Of a stretch of DNA of 64,000 nucleotides, positions 26,456 to 34,970 are shown piece after piece. A program made the translations under genes and the position numbers. Each line of letters begins with the position of its first letter. The first letter of the stretch is position 1. The DNA comes from Burkholderia cepacia GG4 (GTDB lineage: Bacteria > Pseudomonadota > Gammaproteobacteria > Burkholderiales > Burkholderiaceae), in the NCBI RefSeq assembly GCF_000292915.1, contig NC_018513.1:434001-498000 (forward strand). The letters run 5' to 3'. The notes beneath the pieces are model-generated. The model worked only from the letters and a program-made list of their open reading frames with translations. It made no database searches and was not told where the DNA came from.

Positions 26456-28306
26456 ATGATCGATCGACTGAAATACAGCTTCTCCGGCCTTCCCTCGTAC
26501 GACGCGTCCGTCGCCGACACGCAGGCCGGCCTGTCGCGCCTGCTCGACGCAGCGCGGCTCGACGCGGTAGTGGTCACGTCGCAGGACGAATACATCACCG
26601 AATACCTGCCGCGCCGCAACAACCCGCGCTACGCGCTGTCGGGTTTCGACGGCTCGGCCGGCTGCGGGATCTTCCTGAGTGCGGCGACCGCGCAGGCGCT
26701 CGGCGTGCCGCCGTTCGTGCTGTTCGTCGATGGCCGCTATCACCTGCAGGCCGAACAGCAGTGCGACCCGGCGCAGGTGCGCATCGAGAAGCTCGGGATG
26801 AACGTGACGATCTGGCAGGCGCTGGCCGACTGGCTGGTCGCGCACGCGAGCCGGCTCGCCCGGGTCGGCTACGACGCGCTGCGGATCAGCGTCGCGCAGC
26901 GCGACCGGCTGATCGAGCAGACGCAGGCTGCGTCGCTCGACTGGACGAGCCTGGCCGAGCGCGAGATCGACCGCGCGATCGCGCTGCCGGGCTGGGTGGT
27001 CGAGCGGCCGATCTTCGAGCTGCCCGAAGTGATGACCGGCGCGAGCGTCGCGCAGAACCTCGACACGCTGAACCGGCGGCTCGCCGCGCACACCGGCGCG
27101 GCGCACGGCAAGACCGCGTTCTTCACGTGCGCATCGGACGACCTCGCGTATCTGCTGAACAGCCGCGGCTATCACATCCCGAATGCGTCGTCGCACCTGG
27201 GCTTCCTGTTCGCGGTCGGCGAGCAGGTCGCGCTGTTCCTGCCGGAAGGCTGCGACGCGTGCCCGGTCGAGCTGGCGTCGTATCCGGCGCTGCACGTGAT
27301 CCGGCGCGACTTCGCCGAACTCGAGCGCTTCCTCGCGCAGTTCGCGGTCGATCACGTGTGCTACGGCTTCGAGTCGGTCAACTGCGCGCTCGTCGAATCG
27401 GTGCGCCGCGTGTGGCCGCATGCACGCCACGCCGATTTCAACCCGGTCGAGGCGCTGCGGGCCGGCAAGACGCCGGCCGTGCTCGACCGGTTCCGCGACG
27501 CGTTCGCGCGCAGCTCGGCGGCGATCGCCGAGACGATGCGCTGGGCGAAGGCCGGCGAGCCGGGGCAGCGCCATACCGAATACGACCTGGCGCGTGCGAT
27601 CAACGACGCGTACGGCGCACGCTCGGCGGTCGCGCTGACGTTCCCGTCGATCGCCGCGAACGGCGCGAACAGTGCGTTCGCGCATTACACGGCGGCGAGC
27701 GCCGAGGTCGAGCTGACCGAAGGCGAACTGGTGCTGCTCGACAGCGGCGCGTACTACGACGCCGGTTTCGCGACGGACTGCACCCGTGTCGTGCTGCGCC
27801 GCACGCACCCGGACACGGTGGCGCAGCCGTGGCAGCGCGAGATCTACACGGTCGCGCTGAAGGCGTGCATCAAGGGGCTCGTCACGCGCTTCCCGAAAGC
27901 GGCGACGGGCGGCGATGTCGACGCGACGGTGCGCCAGGTGTGCCGCGATCACGGCTACGACTTCGGCCACGGCACCGGGCACGGTGTCGGGATTCACGTG
28001 CACGAGGGTGGCGTGCGGTTCGCGCCGGGCGCGAAGTACGGGCTGGTGCCGAATGCGGTGATTTCGGTCGAGCCGGGCATCTACCTGCAGGGCAAGGGCG
28101 GCGTGCGGATCGAGAACATCGTGATCGTGCGCGCGGATGACGAAGAGTCGGACACCGTGGCGTTCGAGAACATCGTCACGGTCGGCTACGACTGGGACCT
28201 GATCGATGTCACGCTGCTGGACGACGACGAGCGCACGTACCTGCGCGACTACGAACGGCTTTGCGTGGAGCGCGGCACGCAGGTCACCGCGTGTCCGCTG
28301 TTGTAA
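26456..28306 (+). CDS. Xaa-Pro aminopeptidase (aminopeptidase P, M24B)
   Basis: A 616-residue three-domain aminopeptidase P resembling eukaryotic XPNPEP1 (about 620 residues) rather than the 440-residue PepP. It removes N-terminal residues preceding proline. The dinuclear metal ligands are D429 (LLDSGAYYD), D441 (TDCTR), H509 (GTGHGVG), E539 (SVEPG) and E553 (IENIV); the 14-residue E-E spacing matches XPNPEP1. Two N-terminal creatinase-like domains fill residues 1 to about 330. There is no signal peptide. The ATG at 26456 starts MIDRLKYSFSGLPS. It probably answers to the divergent XRE-cupin regulator, and is preceded by a leader of about 180 nt. Confidence 0.92.
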   Translation: MIDRLKYSFSGLPSYDASVADTQAGLSRLLDAARLDAVVVTSQDEYITEYLPRRNNPRYALSGFDGSAGCGIFLSAATAQALGVPPFVLFVDGRYHLQAEQQCDPAQVRIEKLGMNVTIWQALADWLVAHASRLARVGYDALRISVAQRDRLIEQTQAASLDWTSLAEREIDRAIALPGWVVERPIFELPEVMTGASVAQNLDTLNRRLAAHTGAAHGKTAFFTCASDDLAYLLNSRGYHIPNASSHLGFLFAVGEQVALFLPEGCDACPVELASYPALHVIRRDFAELERFLAQFAVDHVCYGFESVNCALVESVRRVWPHARHADFNPVEALRAGKTPAVLDRFRDAFARSSAAIAETMRWAKAGEPGQRHTEYDLARAINDAYGARSAVALTFPSIAANGANSAFAHYTAASAEVELTEGELVLLDSGAYYDAGFATDCTRVVLRRTHPDTVAQPWQREIYTVALKACIKGLVTRFPKAATGGDVDATVRQVCRDHGYDFGHGTGHGVGIHVHEGGVRFAPGAKYGLVPNAVISVEPGIYLQGKGGVRIENIVIVRADDEESDTVAFENIVTVGYDWDLIDVTLLDDDERTYLRDYERLCVERGTQVTACPLL

Positions 28307-28343
28307 GACGGGGAAGGTGCGCGCGGCCGCAGCAGGGCCGCGC

Positions 28344-28381
28344 GATGCGCAGCCGGCGCGTCGATGCGCAGCCGGCGCGTC
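28344..28381. repeat. Two tandem copies of a 19-bp unit
   Basis: GATGCGCAGCCGGCGCGTC occurs at 28344-28362 and again at 28363-28381, followed by a decayed third start. It lies in the convergent gap between the aminopeptidase P gene and flgN. The unit is partly self-complementary (GCCGGC), so it could form a hairpin at the 3' end of the transcript. Confidence 0.7.
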
Positions 28382-28421
28382 GGTGCGCCGGCGTGATCAT
28401 GACGTCAGTGGGATCAGCGCA

Positions 28422-28862
28422 TTAGCGCATCAGTGCCGACACACGCCCGTCGGGCCCGTACACGCCGGCCGGCGCGGGAGCCGAACGCAGCACCGCGAGT
28501 GCACGCTCGTTGTAGTCCATCCGGATCCGGATCAGCATCCCGTTGGTCGCATTGGCCTGGCGCGCGCGTTCGGCGGCCTGCAGCAGCAGTTGCCAGCGGC
28601 CGGCCAGGCGCGCATCGCGCTCGGCGGCCTGGTCCATCCCTTTCTTGCCGGCCGGAAAGCCGAGCGCTGACAGCTGCGTGTCGCGCGTGCGCTCGAGCTG
28701 CGCGAGCCGGTCGATCAGCGCGCTTTTCTTCTCGACGATGCCGGGCAGCATTTCAAGCGGCTCCGCCGTCGTCAGCGCCTTTTCCTCGTAGGCGAGCAGG
28801 GACGCGAACGCTTCGACCGTCGCGTGTTCGTCGTTGACCGTGGCCAGCAGCTCTTCTCTCAT
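28422..28862 (-). CDS. flgN: Flagellar export chaperone FlgN
   Basis: A 146-residue, all-helical small protein, the cytosolic chaperone for the hook-junction proteins FlgK and FlgL. Heptad-like Leu/Ala patterning (EEKALTTAEPLEMLPGIVEKKSALIDRL region) and the C-terminal NGMLIRIRMDYNERALAVL segment match FlgN. I chose the ATG at 28862; an upstream in-frame start at 28907 would add a Cys/Arg-rich stretch unlike the family. It follows flgM by 85 nt in the same direction, the standard flgMN pair, and is probably read from the sigma28 promoter before flgM. Confidence 0.88.
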   Translation of the reverse strand: MREELLATVNDEHATVEAFASLLAYEEKALTTAEPLEMLPGIVEKKSALIDRLAQLERTRDTQLSALGFPAGKKGMDQAAERDARLAGRWQLLLQAAERARQANATNGMLIRIRMDYNERALAVLRSAPAPAGVYGPDGRVSALMR

Positions 28863-28947
28863 CGCGTCATGCTCGTCGCGCCGGCACGCGTTTCCGCATG
28901 CCGGCAAACCAGGGGACCGGTCAGGGCGTGACGGGCCCCGGGCCGGC

Positions 28948-29277
28948 TCAGTTACCCTGCGAGCGCTGCCGTTGCAGCAGGTCGCGGGCGGTATTCAGTA
29001 CGCCGTCGGCGATCTTGTTCACGTCGATCGTCAACGTGCCGTTGTTCAGCGCGTCCTTGATCGACTGGACGAGGGCCGTGTCGATGTCGGCGCTGCCGGA
29101 GGCCGACACCGAACGCAGCTGGCCGGACAAACCCGACAGGTTCACGGTCGTGTCGCCGCCGGTCGATCCTGCGTCGGCCGCCTGTGCGGACGACGAAGCC
29201 GCGCCGGATTGCGCGCGGGTCGCGCCGTTGCCGGTCGACGCGAGTGGGCTCGGGTTCGGAGTGGAATCGATCTTCAC
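28948..29277 (-). CDS. flgM: Anti-sigma28 factor FlgM
   Basis: A 109-residue protein that binds and silences FliA (sigma28) until the hook is complete and is then exported through the flagellum. The N-half is disordered (MKIDSTPNP then Ala/Ser/Gly-rich), and the C-terminal FliA-binding half has VNLSGLSGQLRSV and DIDTALVQSIKDALNNGTLTI, then NKIADGVL. A sigma28 promoter lies 29 nt upstream of the start codon, giving the classic feedback in which FliA drives its own inhibitor. flgN follows. Confidence 0.93.
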   Translation of the reverse strand: MKIDSTPNPSPLASTGNGATRAQSGAASSSAQAADAGSTGGDTTVNLSGLSGQLRSVSASGSADIDTALVQSIKDALNNGTLTIDVNKIADGVLNTARDLLQRQRSQGN

Positions 29278-29305
29278 GATGGGTTTCCTGGACGGTATGA
29301 CCCAG

Positions 29306-29332
29306 ATAACGGCCGGGTCGGCCCGAACTTTA
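29306..29332 (-). promoter_or_regulatory. Sigma28 (FliA) promoter of flgMN
   Basis: Read on the minus strand, TAAA (29332-29329), a 15-nt spacer and GCCGTTAT (29313-29306) match the FliA consensus TAAA-N15-GCCGATAA in layout, with the -35 perfect and the -10 differing at two positions. The distance to the flgM ATG (29277) is right for a short leader. Confidence 0.8.
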
Positions 29333-29395
29333 GCATCGTGAGCCTGAAATTCTCCGAAGAAACAATTCTTTACAATCTTCCGGCGAGATCCGTCC

Positions 29396-30916
29396 CTACA
29401 GCGGAATTTCGACGGTGCCGGCGTCCTTGACGATCGCCGTGACGATCTGGCCGGCGGCCATCCTGACCCGCACCGATTGGCCGGGCGCCGCGTTCGCTAG
29501 CGCGCTGCCCTCGGCCGAGATGGTGAAGCCGGGCCCCGCCGCGACGACCCGCACCGTCTGGCCGGCCGACACCGACGCCGGGCTCTTCAGCAAGTCCTGA
29601 CGCAGCGGCAGCCCGGCCGAGATCCGCACGAGCGCGGTCGCGCCGACTGCCTGCGCGGGATCGGTGATCACCGCGAGCGGCAGCACGGTCAGGTCGCCGT
29701 CGCGCGCGACGAGGTCGGCCGCGCTGAGCGGTTCGCCCGGCGCGATCTGCCGCGCGGCGACGTAGTAGGTGGCCTGCACGGCGACCTTCGCCTGCAGGTA
29801 GACGGTCCACGGCCGTTCACCCGCGCAGCGCACGCCGACCGTCGTGCGGCCCCACAGGCGTGCGCCGGTCGGCAGGAACGGCTCGAGCGTCGTGCACGCG
29901 GCGAGCCCGCGCGGAAACGCGGCCGCGACGGTCGCGGTGGTTTTGCCCGGCAGGCCCGCGACCTGCTGCTGCAGGAAGGCGAGCCGCGAGGCTGGGTTGC
30001 CTATGGTCCGACACGCGACACCGACAAGGACTCGACCTGGGGCGAAATCGAAGCGATCTACCTGCATCCGTCGCATTGCGGCCAAGGAATCGGCGCGGCG
30101 CTGGTCAACCATGCGTGCCGTGCGCTGCATGACGCAGGGCATGTCCGGGTGTCGCTGTGGGTGCTCGTCGAGAATCGTCGTGCGAAGGCATTCTATGAAC
30201 GCGAGGGCTTTGTCGTCGAGCGCGACGTCAAGACGTTCGAGATCGACGGCGCGCCAATCGAAGAGGTTCGCTATTGGCGTACGCTTCTTTAGCTTGAATC
30301 CTCCCGTGCCATCCCTCCCCTGACGCCCCGTCACACCTTCGGCCCATTTCCCGCCGGGTTTGCCGCCGATATCGTGCTCGTGTCCACTCGCAACGCGGAC
30401 CCATCCAGACCGATCGACATCGAACCGGAGGCACATCATGCAATACGCATATCGCGGTGAAGACAACGCCCACGCGGGCAAACCCGGCCGCACGCCGGCG
30501 GACGTCAAGGCAGCAGGCGGCTTCACGCCGTGGCAGGCCAAGACCGTCGACGACGCAAGAAGCAACCTCGTGAAGCTCGTCACGACCATCGAGCTGGCCG
30601 GCTGCGCCGCGTAGCCGGCCGCGGCCGCGCCGGTCACGCCGGCAACGCCAGTCGCGCCGGCAACGCCAGTCACGCCGCCCGCCATCGCCATGCCCGCGCC
30701 CGCAGCCGTCCCCGCATTCCCGCCGAACTGCCCGCCGCTCGCCGCATTCGCATGCGCGAGCGCGGTCTCGGCCGTCTCGCCACGTCCGGGAATCACGATC
30801 ATGCCGTCGTCCGCGTGCGCGGCCGGCACCGCGAGCCACAGCGCCGCGGCGAGCGCGAGCGCACGCCGGACGCGCGTCCGGCGTCCGTCGTTTCCGCGAA
30901 GTGCGCTGCCTGCCAT
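29396..30916 (-). CDS. flgA: FlgA (P-ring chaperone), interrupted by an in-frame foreign insert
   Basis: FlgA is the periplasmic chaperone for FlgI. The N-terminal part (residues 1 to about 101, from 30916 to about 30614) has a signal peptide ending VPAAHADD and a collagen-like Gly-x-Thr run ([16 protein letters not shown]). The C-terminal part (about 310-506) has the SAF/ChapFlgA features [40 protein letters not shown] and [13 protein letters not shown]. Residues about 102-309 are foreign: they are antisense to a GNAT fragment and an ADP-ribosyltransferase-like fragment. The frame is nevertheless open throughout, so a 506-residue chimera could be made. Whether it folds is unknown; it may be a pseudogene. 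It is divergent from flgB across an FlhDC-like box. Confidence 0.82.
   Translation of the reverse strand: MAGSALRGNDGRRTRVRRALALAAALWLAVPAAHADDGMIVIPGRGETAETALAHANAASGGQFGGNAGTAAGAGMAMAGGVTGVAGATGVAGVTGAAAAGYAAQPASSMVVTSFTRLLLASSTVLACHGVKPPAALTSAGVRPGLPAWALSSPRYAYCMMCLRFDVDRSGWVRVASGHEHDIGGKPGGKWAEGVTGRQGRDGTGGFKLKKRTPIANLFDWRAVDLERLDVALDDKALAFIECLRTTILDEHPQRHPDMPCVMQRTARMVDQRRADSLAAMRRMQVDRFDFAPGRVLVGVACRTIGNPASRLAFLQQQVAGLPGKTTATVAAAFPRGLAACTTLEPFLPTGARLWGRTTVGVRCAGERPWTVYLQAKVAVQATYYVAARQIAPGEPLSAADLVARDGDLTVLPLAVITDPAQAVGATALVRISAGLPLRQDLLKSPASVSAGQTVRVVAAGPGFTISAEGSALANAAPGQSVRVRMAAGQIVTAIVKDAGTVEIPL
29985..30610. other. Foreign insert inside flgA (approximate borders)
   Basis: About 0.62 kb with its own + strand gene fragments replaces the middle of flgA. 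The left border is near 29985, where flgA coding for LAFLQQQ meets GNAT coding for GWVAYGPT. The right border is near 30600-30614, where the ART-like frame runs into flgA coding for [10 protein letters not shown]. Each border is uncertain by about 15 bp. No inverted ends, transposase or obvious target duplication was seen, so this looks like captured filler DNA rather than a transposon. Confidence 0.75.
29990..30292 (+). pseudogene. GNAT acetyltransferase, 3' fragment
   Basis: The frame reads [20 protein letters not shown] and continues through [19 protein letters not shown] to [18 protein letters not shown] and a natural TAG stop at 30290-30292, about 100 codons. The acetyl-CoA motif A ([10 protein letters not shown], fitting Q/R-x-x-G-x-G/A) and motif B ([13 protein letters not shown]) are plain, so this is the C-terminal half of a GNAT N-acetyltransferase. 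The N-terminal half is missing because the DNA joins flgA at about 29985. No start codon or ribosome site serves it. The substrate is unknown. Confidence 0.85.
30438..30614 (+). pseudogene. ADP-ribosyltransferase-like gene, 5' fragment
   Basis: A 58-codon frame with a strong ribosome site (CCGGAGG, 6 nt before the ATG at 30438). The product starts [10 protein letters not shown], then [17 protein letters not shown]. The pattern Y-R-x-D/E followed by R-x-P-x-D-(I/V)-K-x-x-G-G-(F/L) resembles the N-terminus of cholera/heat-labile/pertussis-type ADP-ribosyltransferases, in which the first Arg (here R6) binds NAD. The later Ser-Thr-Ser and Glu elements are absent because the frame runs into flgA after VTTIELA. 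It is therefore an inactive 5' remnant. The family assignment rests on remembered motifs, not on a search. Confidence 0.5.
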
Positions 30917-30974
30917 CGCCGTGTCCTCGAACCGTTGATCCGATTCGCATTCTAGGGAGCGGGGCCGTCGCGCA

Positions 30975-31017
30975 AACGATGAATAGAGGGGGCCTTTGCC
31001 GCGTTATTCGCCCGATT
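30975..31017. promoter_or_regulatory. FlhDC-type box between flgA and flgB
   Basis: AACGATGAATAGAG (30975-30988) and CGTTATTCGCCCGATT (31002-31017) form an imperfect inverted pair 13 nt apart. This resembles the FlhD4C2 site AAYGSN2-3AAATARCG-N10-12-CGYTATTTN2-3SCRTT, with several mismatches. The position between divergent flgA and flgB is the classical one, so it probably drives both class II transcripts. Confidence 0.5.
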
Positions 31018-31120
31018 GCCGGTTGCGCCCGCCGCCTACCATCGCTGTCATGGAAAAAAGCCCCTTGCGTCGCCATCCGGCGCAACGGGCGTGCAGCGCT
31101 TCATACGGAGAGACGCACAC

Positions 31121-31609
31121 ATGCTGGACAAACTCGATGCCGAATTCGCGTTCGGCCGACAGGCGCTCGACGTGCGCGCCTATCGGCAGGAACTGCTGTC
31201 GTCGAACATCGCGAACGCCGACACGCCCGGCTACCAGGCCCGCGACACCGATTTCGCGTCGACCCTCGCGCGCTCGCTGAAGCAGACCGGCGGCGGTCTC
31301 GCGCCGAGCAACGCCGCGCAGCTGCCGATGGCGCAGCCGGCCGGCGTGACGAGCGGGATGTCGATGGTGTCGACGGCGCCGGGCCACATGGCCGGCACCG
31401 CGAAGCTGATGCCGACCGGCGGCCCGGCCGACGACTACGGTCGCGCGCAGTACCGGATGCCGCTGCAGCCGTCGCTCGACGGCAACACGGTCGATCTCGA
31501 CGTCGAGCGCGTGCAGTTCGCGAACAACGCGCTGCACTACGAAACCGGGATGACCGTGATGACCCAGCAGATCAAGGCGATGATCGCCGCGATCTCGACG
31601 AACTCGTAA
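31121..31609 (+). CDS. flgB: Flagellar proximal rod protein FlgB
   Basis: A 162-residue rod protein, exported through the flagellar type III system and assembled at the base of the rod. The N-terminal helix carries the axial-protein motif [16 protein letters not shown] (residues about 28-43), and the C-terminal helix ends [15 protein letters not shown]. There is no signal peptide, as expected for the flagellar axial route. The ATG at 31121 heads the flgBCDEFGHIJ operon, about 100 nt from the FlhDC-like box. flgC follows after 38 nt. Confidence 0.95.
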   Translation: MLDKLDAEFAFGRQALDVRAYRQELLSSNIANADTPGYQARDTDFASTLARSLKQTGGGLAPSNAAQLPMAQPAGVTSGMSMVSTAPGHMAGTAKLMPTGGPADDYGRAQYRMPLQPSLDGNTVDLDVERVQFANNALHYETGMTVMTQQIKAMIAAISTNS

Positions 31610-31647
31610 GCGCGCGCCGCTTCCGCACCCGAGCACAAGGAGCCTCC

Positions 31648-32073
31648 ATGCCTTCGTTGATGAACATCTTCGGCGTCGCCGGTTCGGCGCTGTCCGCGCA
31701 ATCGCAGCGCCTGAACGTCACCGCGTCGAACCTCGCGAACGCCGACAGCGCCACCGGCCCCGACGGCAAGCCGTACAAGGCCAAGCAGGTCGTGTTCGCG
31801 GCCGACCCGATGGGTGGCGCGCGCACCGCGTCCGGCCAGGGCGTGGGCGGCGTGCGCGTGTCGAAGGTGGTCGACGATCCGTCGCCGATGAAGTCGACCT
31901 ACGACCCGGCGAACCCGGCCGCCGACGCGAACGGCTATGTGCAGATGCCGAACGTCGATCCGGTGCAGGAGATGGTGAACATGATCTCGGCGTCGCGCTC
32001 GTACCAGGCCAACGTCGAGACGCTGAACACCGCGAAGACGCTGATGCTCAAGACGCTGACGATCGGCACGTAA
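31648..32073 (+). CDS. flgC: Flagellar proximal rod protein FlgC
   Basis: A 141-residue rod component. It starts [20 protein letters not shown], then has the axial motif [15 protein letters not shown]. The C-terminus holds the second conserved axial helix [20 protein letters not shown]. Length is normal (about 135-145). I chose the ATG at 31648, preceded by CAAGGAGCC; the frame is open far upstream within flgB but lacks family features there. flgD follows after 67 nt. Confidence 0.95.
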   Translation: MPSLMNIFGVAGSALSAQSQRLNVTASNLANADSATGPDGKPYKAKQVVFAADPMGGARTASGQGVGGVRVSKVVDDPSPMKSTYDPANPAADANGYVQMPNVDPVQEMVNMISASRSYQANVETLNTAKTLMLKTLTIGT

Positions 32074-32140
32074 GCCGCGCGCCGAGCGACCTTCCAGACC
32101 GACACCCAGACCCGACAGTTCCGACACAAGGCCACCCAGG

Positions 32141-32887
32141 ATGACCTCCTCCAGCACGACGATCGGCAGCAACGGCACCAACGTGTCGACCCTGCCGACC
32201 GACACGATGAACACCAACAGCGTGTCGACGACCGGCACGTCGGCGAGCGACCTGCAGGCGACGTTCCTGAAGCTGCTCGTCACGCAGCTGCAGAACCAGG
32301 ATCCGACGAGCCCCGTCGACAGCTCGCAGATGACGTCGCAGCTCGCGCAGATCAACACGGTGAGCGGCATCGCGCAGCTGAACACGTCGCTCACTTCGCT
32401 GTCGACCCAGCTCGCGGCCGGCCAGCAGACCCAGGCGGCGGCGCTGATCGGCACCAACGTGCTCGCGCCGGGCAACAGCGTCGCGGTGAAGAGCGGCGCG
32501 GCGTCGCCGTTCGGCGTGTCGCTCGCGAACGACGTGTCGAACCTGACGATCACCGTGAAGAACAGCTCGGGCGTCGTCGTCAACACGATCAACGCAGGCC
32601 AGCAGTCGGCCGGCACGGTGCCGTTCAACTGGACGCCGACCGATGCGGCCGGCAACACGCTGGCGGACGGCAAGTACACCGTGAGCGCGCAGTACACGGG
32701 CACCGACGGCAAGACGTATGCGCCGACCGTGCTCGCGGCCGCACAGGTGCAGAGCGTGATCAAGCAGGCCGACGGCACGGCGGGGCTCGTGCTGTCGAAC
32801 GGCACGACGGTGGGGTTGACCCAGGTCGCGTCGATTTTCCCGAACACCGCGTCGTCGTCGTCCGGCGGCACGACCACCACCAACTGA
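32141..32887 (+). CDS. flgD: Flagellar hook-capping protein FlgD
   Basis: A 248-residue scaffold that caps the growing hook and is discarded afterwards. The N-terminal FLKLLVTQLQNQDPTSPVDSSQMTSQLAQ region (here residues about 45-73) is the most conserved part of the family. A C-terminal FlgD Ig/tudor-like region follows (FNWTPTDAAGNTLADGKYTV). The N-terminal 40 residues are Thr/Ser-rich and disordered. It lies between flgC and flgE in the operon. Confidence 0.94.
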   Translation: MTSSSTTIGSNGTNVSTLPTDTMNTNSVSTTGTSASDLQATFLKLLVTQLQNQDPTSPVDSSQMTSQLAQINTVSGIAQLNTSLTSLSTQLAAGQQTQAAALIGTNVLAPGNSVAVKSGAASPFGVSLANDVSNLTITVKNSSGVVVNTINAGQQSAGTVPFNWTPTDAAGNTLADGKYTVSAQYTGTDGKTYAPTVLAAAQVQSVIKQADGTAGLVLSNGTTVGLTQVASIFPNTASSSSGGTTTTN

Positions 32888-32914
32888 TCCAGCTTTCTCG
32901 CAACGGAGACCGAA

Positions 32915-34156
32915 ATGGGTTATCAACAGGGTCTGAGCGGCCTCGCCGGCGCATCGAGCGCGCTCGACGTGATCGGCAACAACATCGCGAACGCGAACAC
33001 GGTCGGCTTCAAGTCGAGCACCGCGCAGTTCGCCGACATGTACGCGAACTCGATCGCGACGTCGGTCAACACGCAGATCGGGATCGGCACGACGCTCGCG
33101 TCGGTGCAGCAGCAGTTCGGACAGGGCACGATCAACTCGACGAACTCGGCGCTCGACGTCGCGATCAACGGCAACGGCTTCTTCCAGATGTCGAACAACG
33201 GCGTGACGTCGTACTCGCGCGACGGCACGTTCCAGCGCGACAAGAACGGCTACATCGTCAACGCGCAGGGCATGAACCTGATGGGCTACGCGGCGGACAA
33301 GAACGGCGTGGTGAGCACCGCGCAGACCGTGCCGCTGCAGGCGCCGACCACCAACATCGCGCCGACCCCGACGACCAAGATCACCGGCCAGTTCAACCTG
33401 AACTCGCAGGACACGGTGCCGACCAAGACGCCGTTCGACCCGACCGACACCACGACGTACAACTTCTCGACCTCGGTCCAGGTGTACGACTCGCTCGGCG
33501 GCTCGCAGGCGGTCAACATGTACTTCGTGAAGTCGGCGTCGAGCACCTGGGAAGCCTACGCGGGCGTGCAGGGCGGCGCCGCGACCGACCTCGGCACGGT
33601 CACGTTCGACCAGTCGGGCGCGATCCAGAGCACGACGACGGCCGCGCCGGTCGCGCCGACCGCGTCGCTCGGCCAGTTCCAGTTCACCGTGCCGACCACC
33701 GATGGCTCGGCGACGCCGCAGCAGCTCACGCTCGACCTGACCGGCACCACCCAGTACGGCGGCAAGGACGGCGTGAACAACCTCGCGCAGGACGGCTACG
33801 CGAGCGGCACGCTGACGACTTTCTCGATCGGCTCGGACGGCAAGCTGACCGGCAACTACTCGAACGGGCAGACGGCCGTGCTCGGCCAGATCGCGCTCGC
33901 GAACTTCAACAACCCGAACGGGCTCGTCAGCCTCGGCGGCAACCAGTACGCCGAGACGGCCGCGTCGGGGGTGCCGCAGATCTCCGCGCCGGGCAGCACC
34001 AACCACGGCGCGCTGCAGGGCAGCGCGCTCGAGAACTCGAACGTCGACCTGACGTCGCAGCTCGTCAACCTGATCACCGCGCAGCGCAACTACCAGGCGA
34101 ACGCGCAGACGATCAAGACGCAGCAGACCGTCGACCAGACGCTCATCAACCTGTAA
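32915..34156 (+). CDS. flgE: Flagellar hook protein FlgE
   Basis: A 413-residue hook subunit. The N-terminal axial motif is LDVIGNNIANANTVGFKSST (about residues 20-39), and the C-terminal axial helix is QLVNLITAQRNYQANAQTIK. The central region contains the surface-exposed D1/D2 domains, rich in Thr and Gly. Length is at the usual value (about 400-420). It assembles under the FlgD cap to form the universal joint. Confidence 0.95.
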   Translation: MGYQQGLSGLAGASSALDVIGNNIANANTVGFKSSTAQFADMYANSIATSVNTQIGIGTTLASVQQQFGQGTINSTNSALDVAINGNGFFQMSNNGVTSYSRDGTFQRDKNGYIVNAQGMNLMGYAADKNGVVSTAQTVPLQAPTTNIAPTPTTKITGQFNLNSQDTVPTKTPFDPTDTTTYNFSTSVQVYDSLGGSQAVNMYFVKSASSTWEAYAGVQGGAATDLGTVTFDQSGAIQSTTTAAPVAPTASLGQFQFTVPTTDGSATPQQLTLDLTGTTQYGGKDGVNNLAQDGYASGTLTTFSIGSDGKLTGNYSNGQTAVLGQIALANFNNPNGLVSLGGNQYAETAASGVPQISAPGSTNHGALQGSALENSNVDLTSQLVNLITAQRNYQANAQTIKTQQTVDQTLINL

Positions 34157-34176
34157 TGCGCGGATAACCGGCAGCC

Positions 34177-34935
34177 ATGGACCGACTGATCTACACGGCG
34201 ATGACGGGCGCGTCGCAGTCGCTCGACCAGCAGGCGATCGTCGCGAACAACCTCGCGAACACCTCGACGACGGGCTTTCGCGCGCAGCTTGCGACCTATC
34301 GCGCGGTGCCGATGAATTTCGGCGACGGCAGCACGATCGACCCGACGACGACGCGCACCTACGTGCTCGCGTCGACGCCCGGCGCGGATTTCGCGCCGGG
34401 GCCGATCACGCGCACCGGCAATCCGCTCGACGTCGCCGTGCAGGGCGCCGGCTGGCTGTCGGTGCAGACGGCCGACGGCGGCGAGGCGTACACGCGCGCC
34501 GGCAACCTGCACGTCGATGAAAACGGCCAGCTCGTCAACGCGAGCAACCTGCCGGTGGTCGGCAACGGCGGCCCGATCTCGGTGCCGCCGAACGCCGAAG
34601 TGACGATCGGCAAGGACGGCACGGTGTCCGCGCTGATGCCGGGCGACCCGCCGACGGCGGTCGCGATCGTCGACCGGATGAAGCTCGTGAACCCCGATCC
34701 GGCCACGCTCACGCGGGGCAACGACGGGCTGTTCCGCACCGCCGACGGCAATTCGGCCGAGGCCGACCCGAACGTGGTCGTCACGCCGAATTCGCTCGAA
34801 GGCAGCAACGTCAACCCGGTGACCGCGATGGTCGCGATGATCGACAACGCACGGGCGTTCCAGCTGCAGTCGAAGCTGATCCAGACGGCCGACCAGAACG
34901 AGCAGTCGGCGAACCAGCTGCTCAACTTCAGCTGA
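34177..34935 (+). CDS. flgF: Flagellar proximal rod protein FlgF
   Basis: A 252-residue rod protein. It begins [20 protein letters not shown] and carries the axial motif [20 protein letters not shown]. The C-terminus has the conserved [20 protein letters not shown] and [15 protein letters not shown] stretches. Length matches FlgF (about 250). It is followed by flgG after 35 nt, the usual order. Confidence 0.95.
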   Translation: MDRLIYTAMTGASQSLDQQAIVANNLANTSTTGFRAQLATYRAVPMNFGDGSTIDPTTTRTYVLASTPGADFAPGPITRTGNPLDVAVQGAGWLSVQTADGGEAYTRAGNLHVDENGQLVNASNLPVVGNGGPISVPPNAEVTIGKDGTVSALMPGDPPTAVAIVDRMKLVNPDPATLTRGNDGLFRTADGNSAEADPNVVVTPNSLEGSNVNPVTAMVAMIDNARAFQLQSKLIQTADQNEQSANQLLNFS

Positions 34936-34970
34936 GCGGCACGGCCCTCGCTACCAGGAGAAGATTCAAC

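Noticed and set aside
30620..30710. Short repeats in flgA considered as a CRISPR or VNTR array
   Set aside because: They encode a Gly-Val-Thr/Gly-Ala-Thr run within the FlgA N-terminus and have no regular spacers.
30228..31085. A 285-codon minus-strand frame over the flgA 5' end
   Set aside because: It is out of the flgA frame and lacks a signal peptide or domain; the flgA frame has both.
32048..34006. A 652-codon minus-strand frame through flgD-flgE
   Set aside because: It shows Arg/Val/His repeats typical of the reverse of GC-rich Ala/Thr codons; flgD and flgE are unmistakable.
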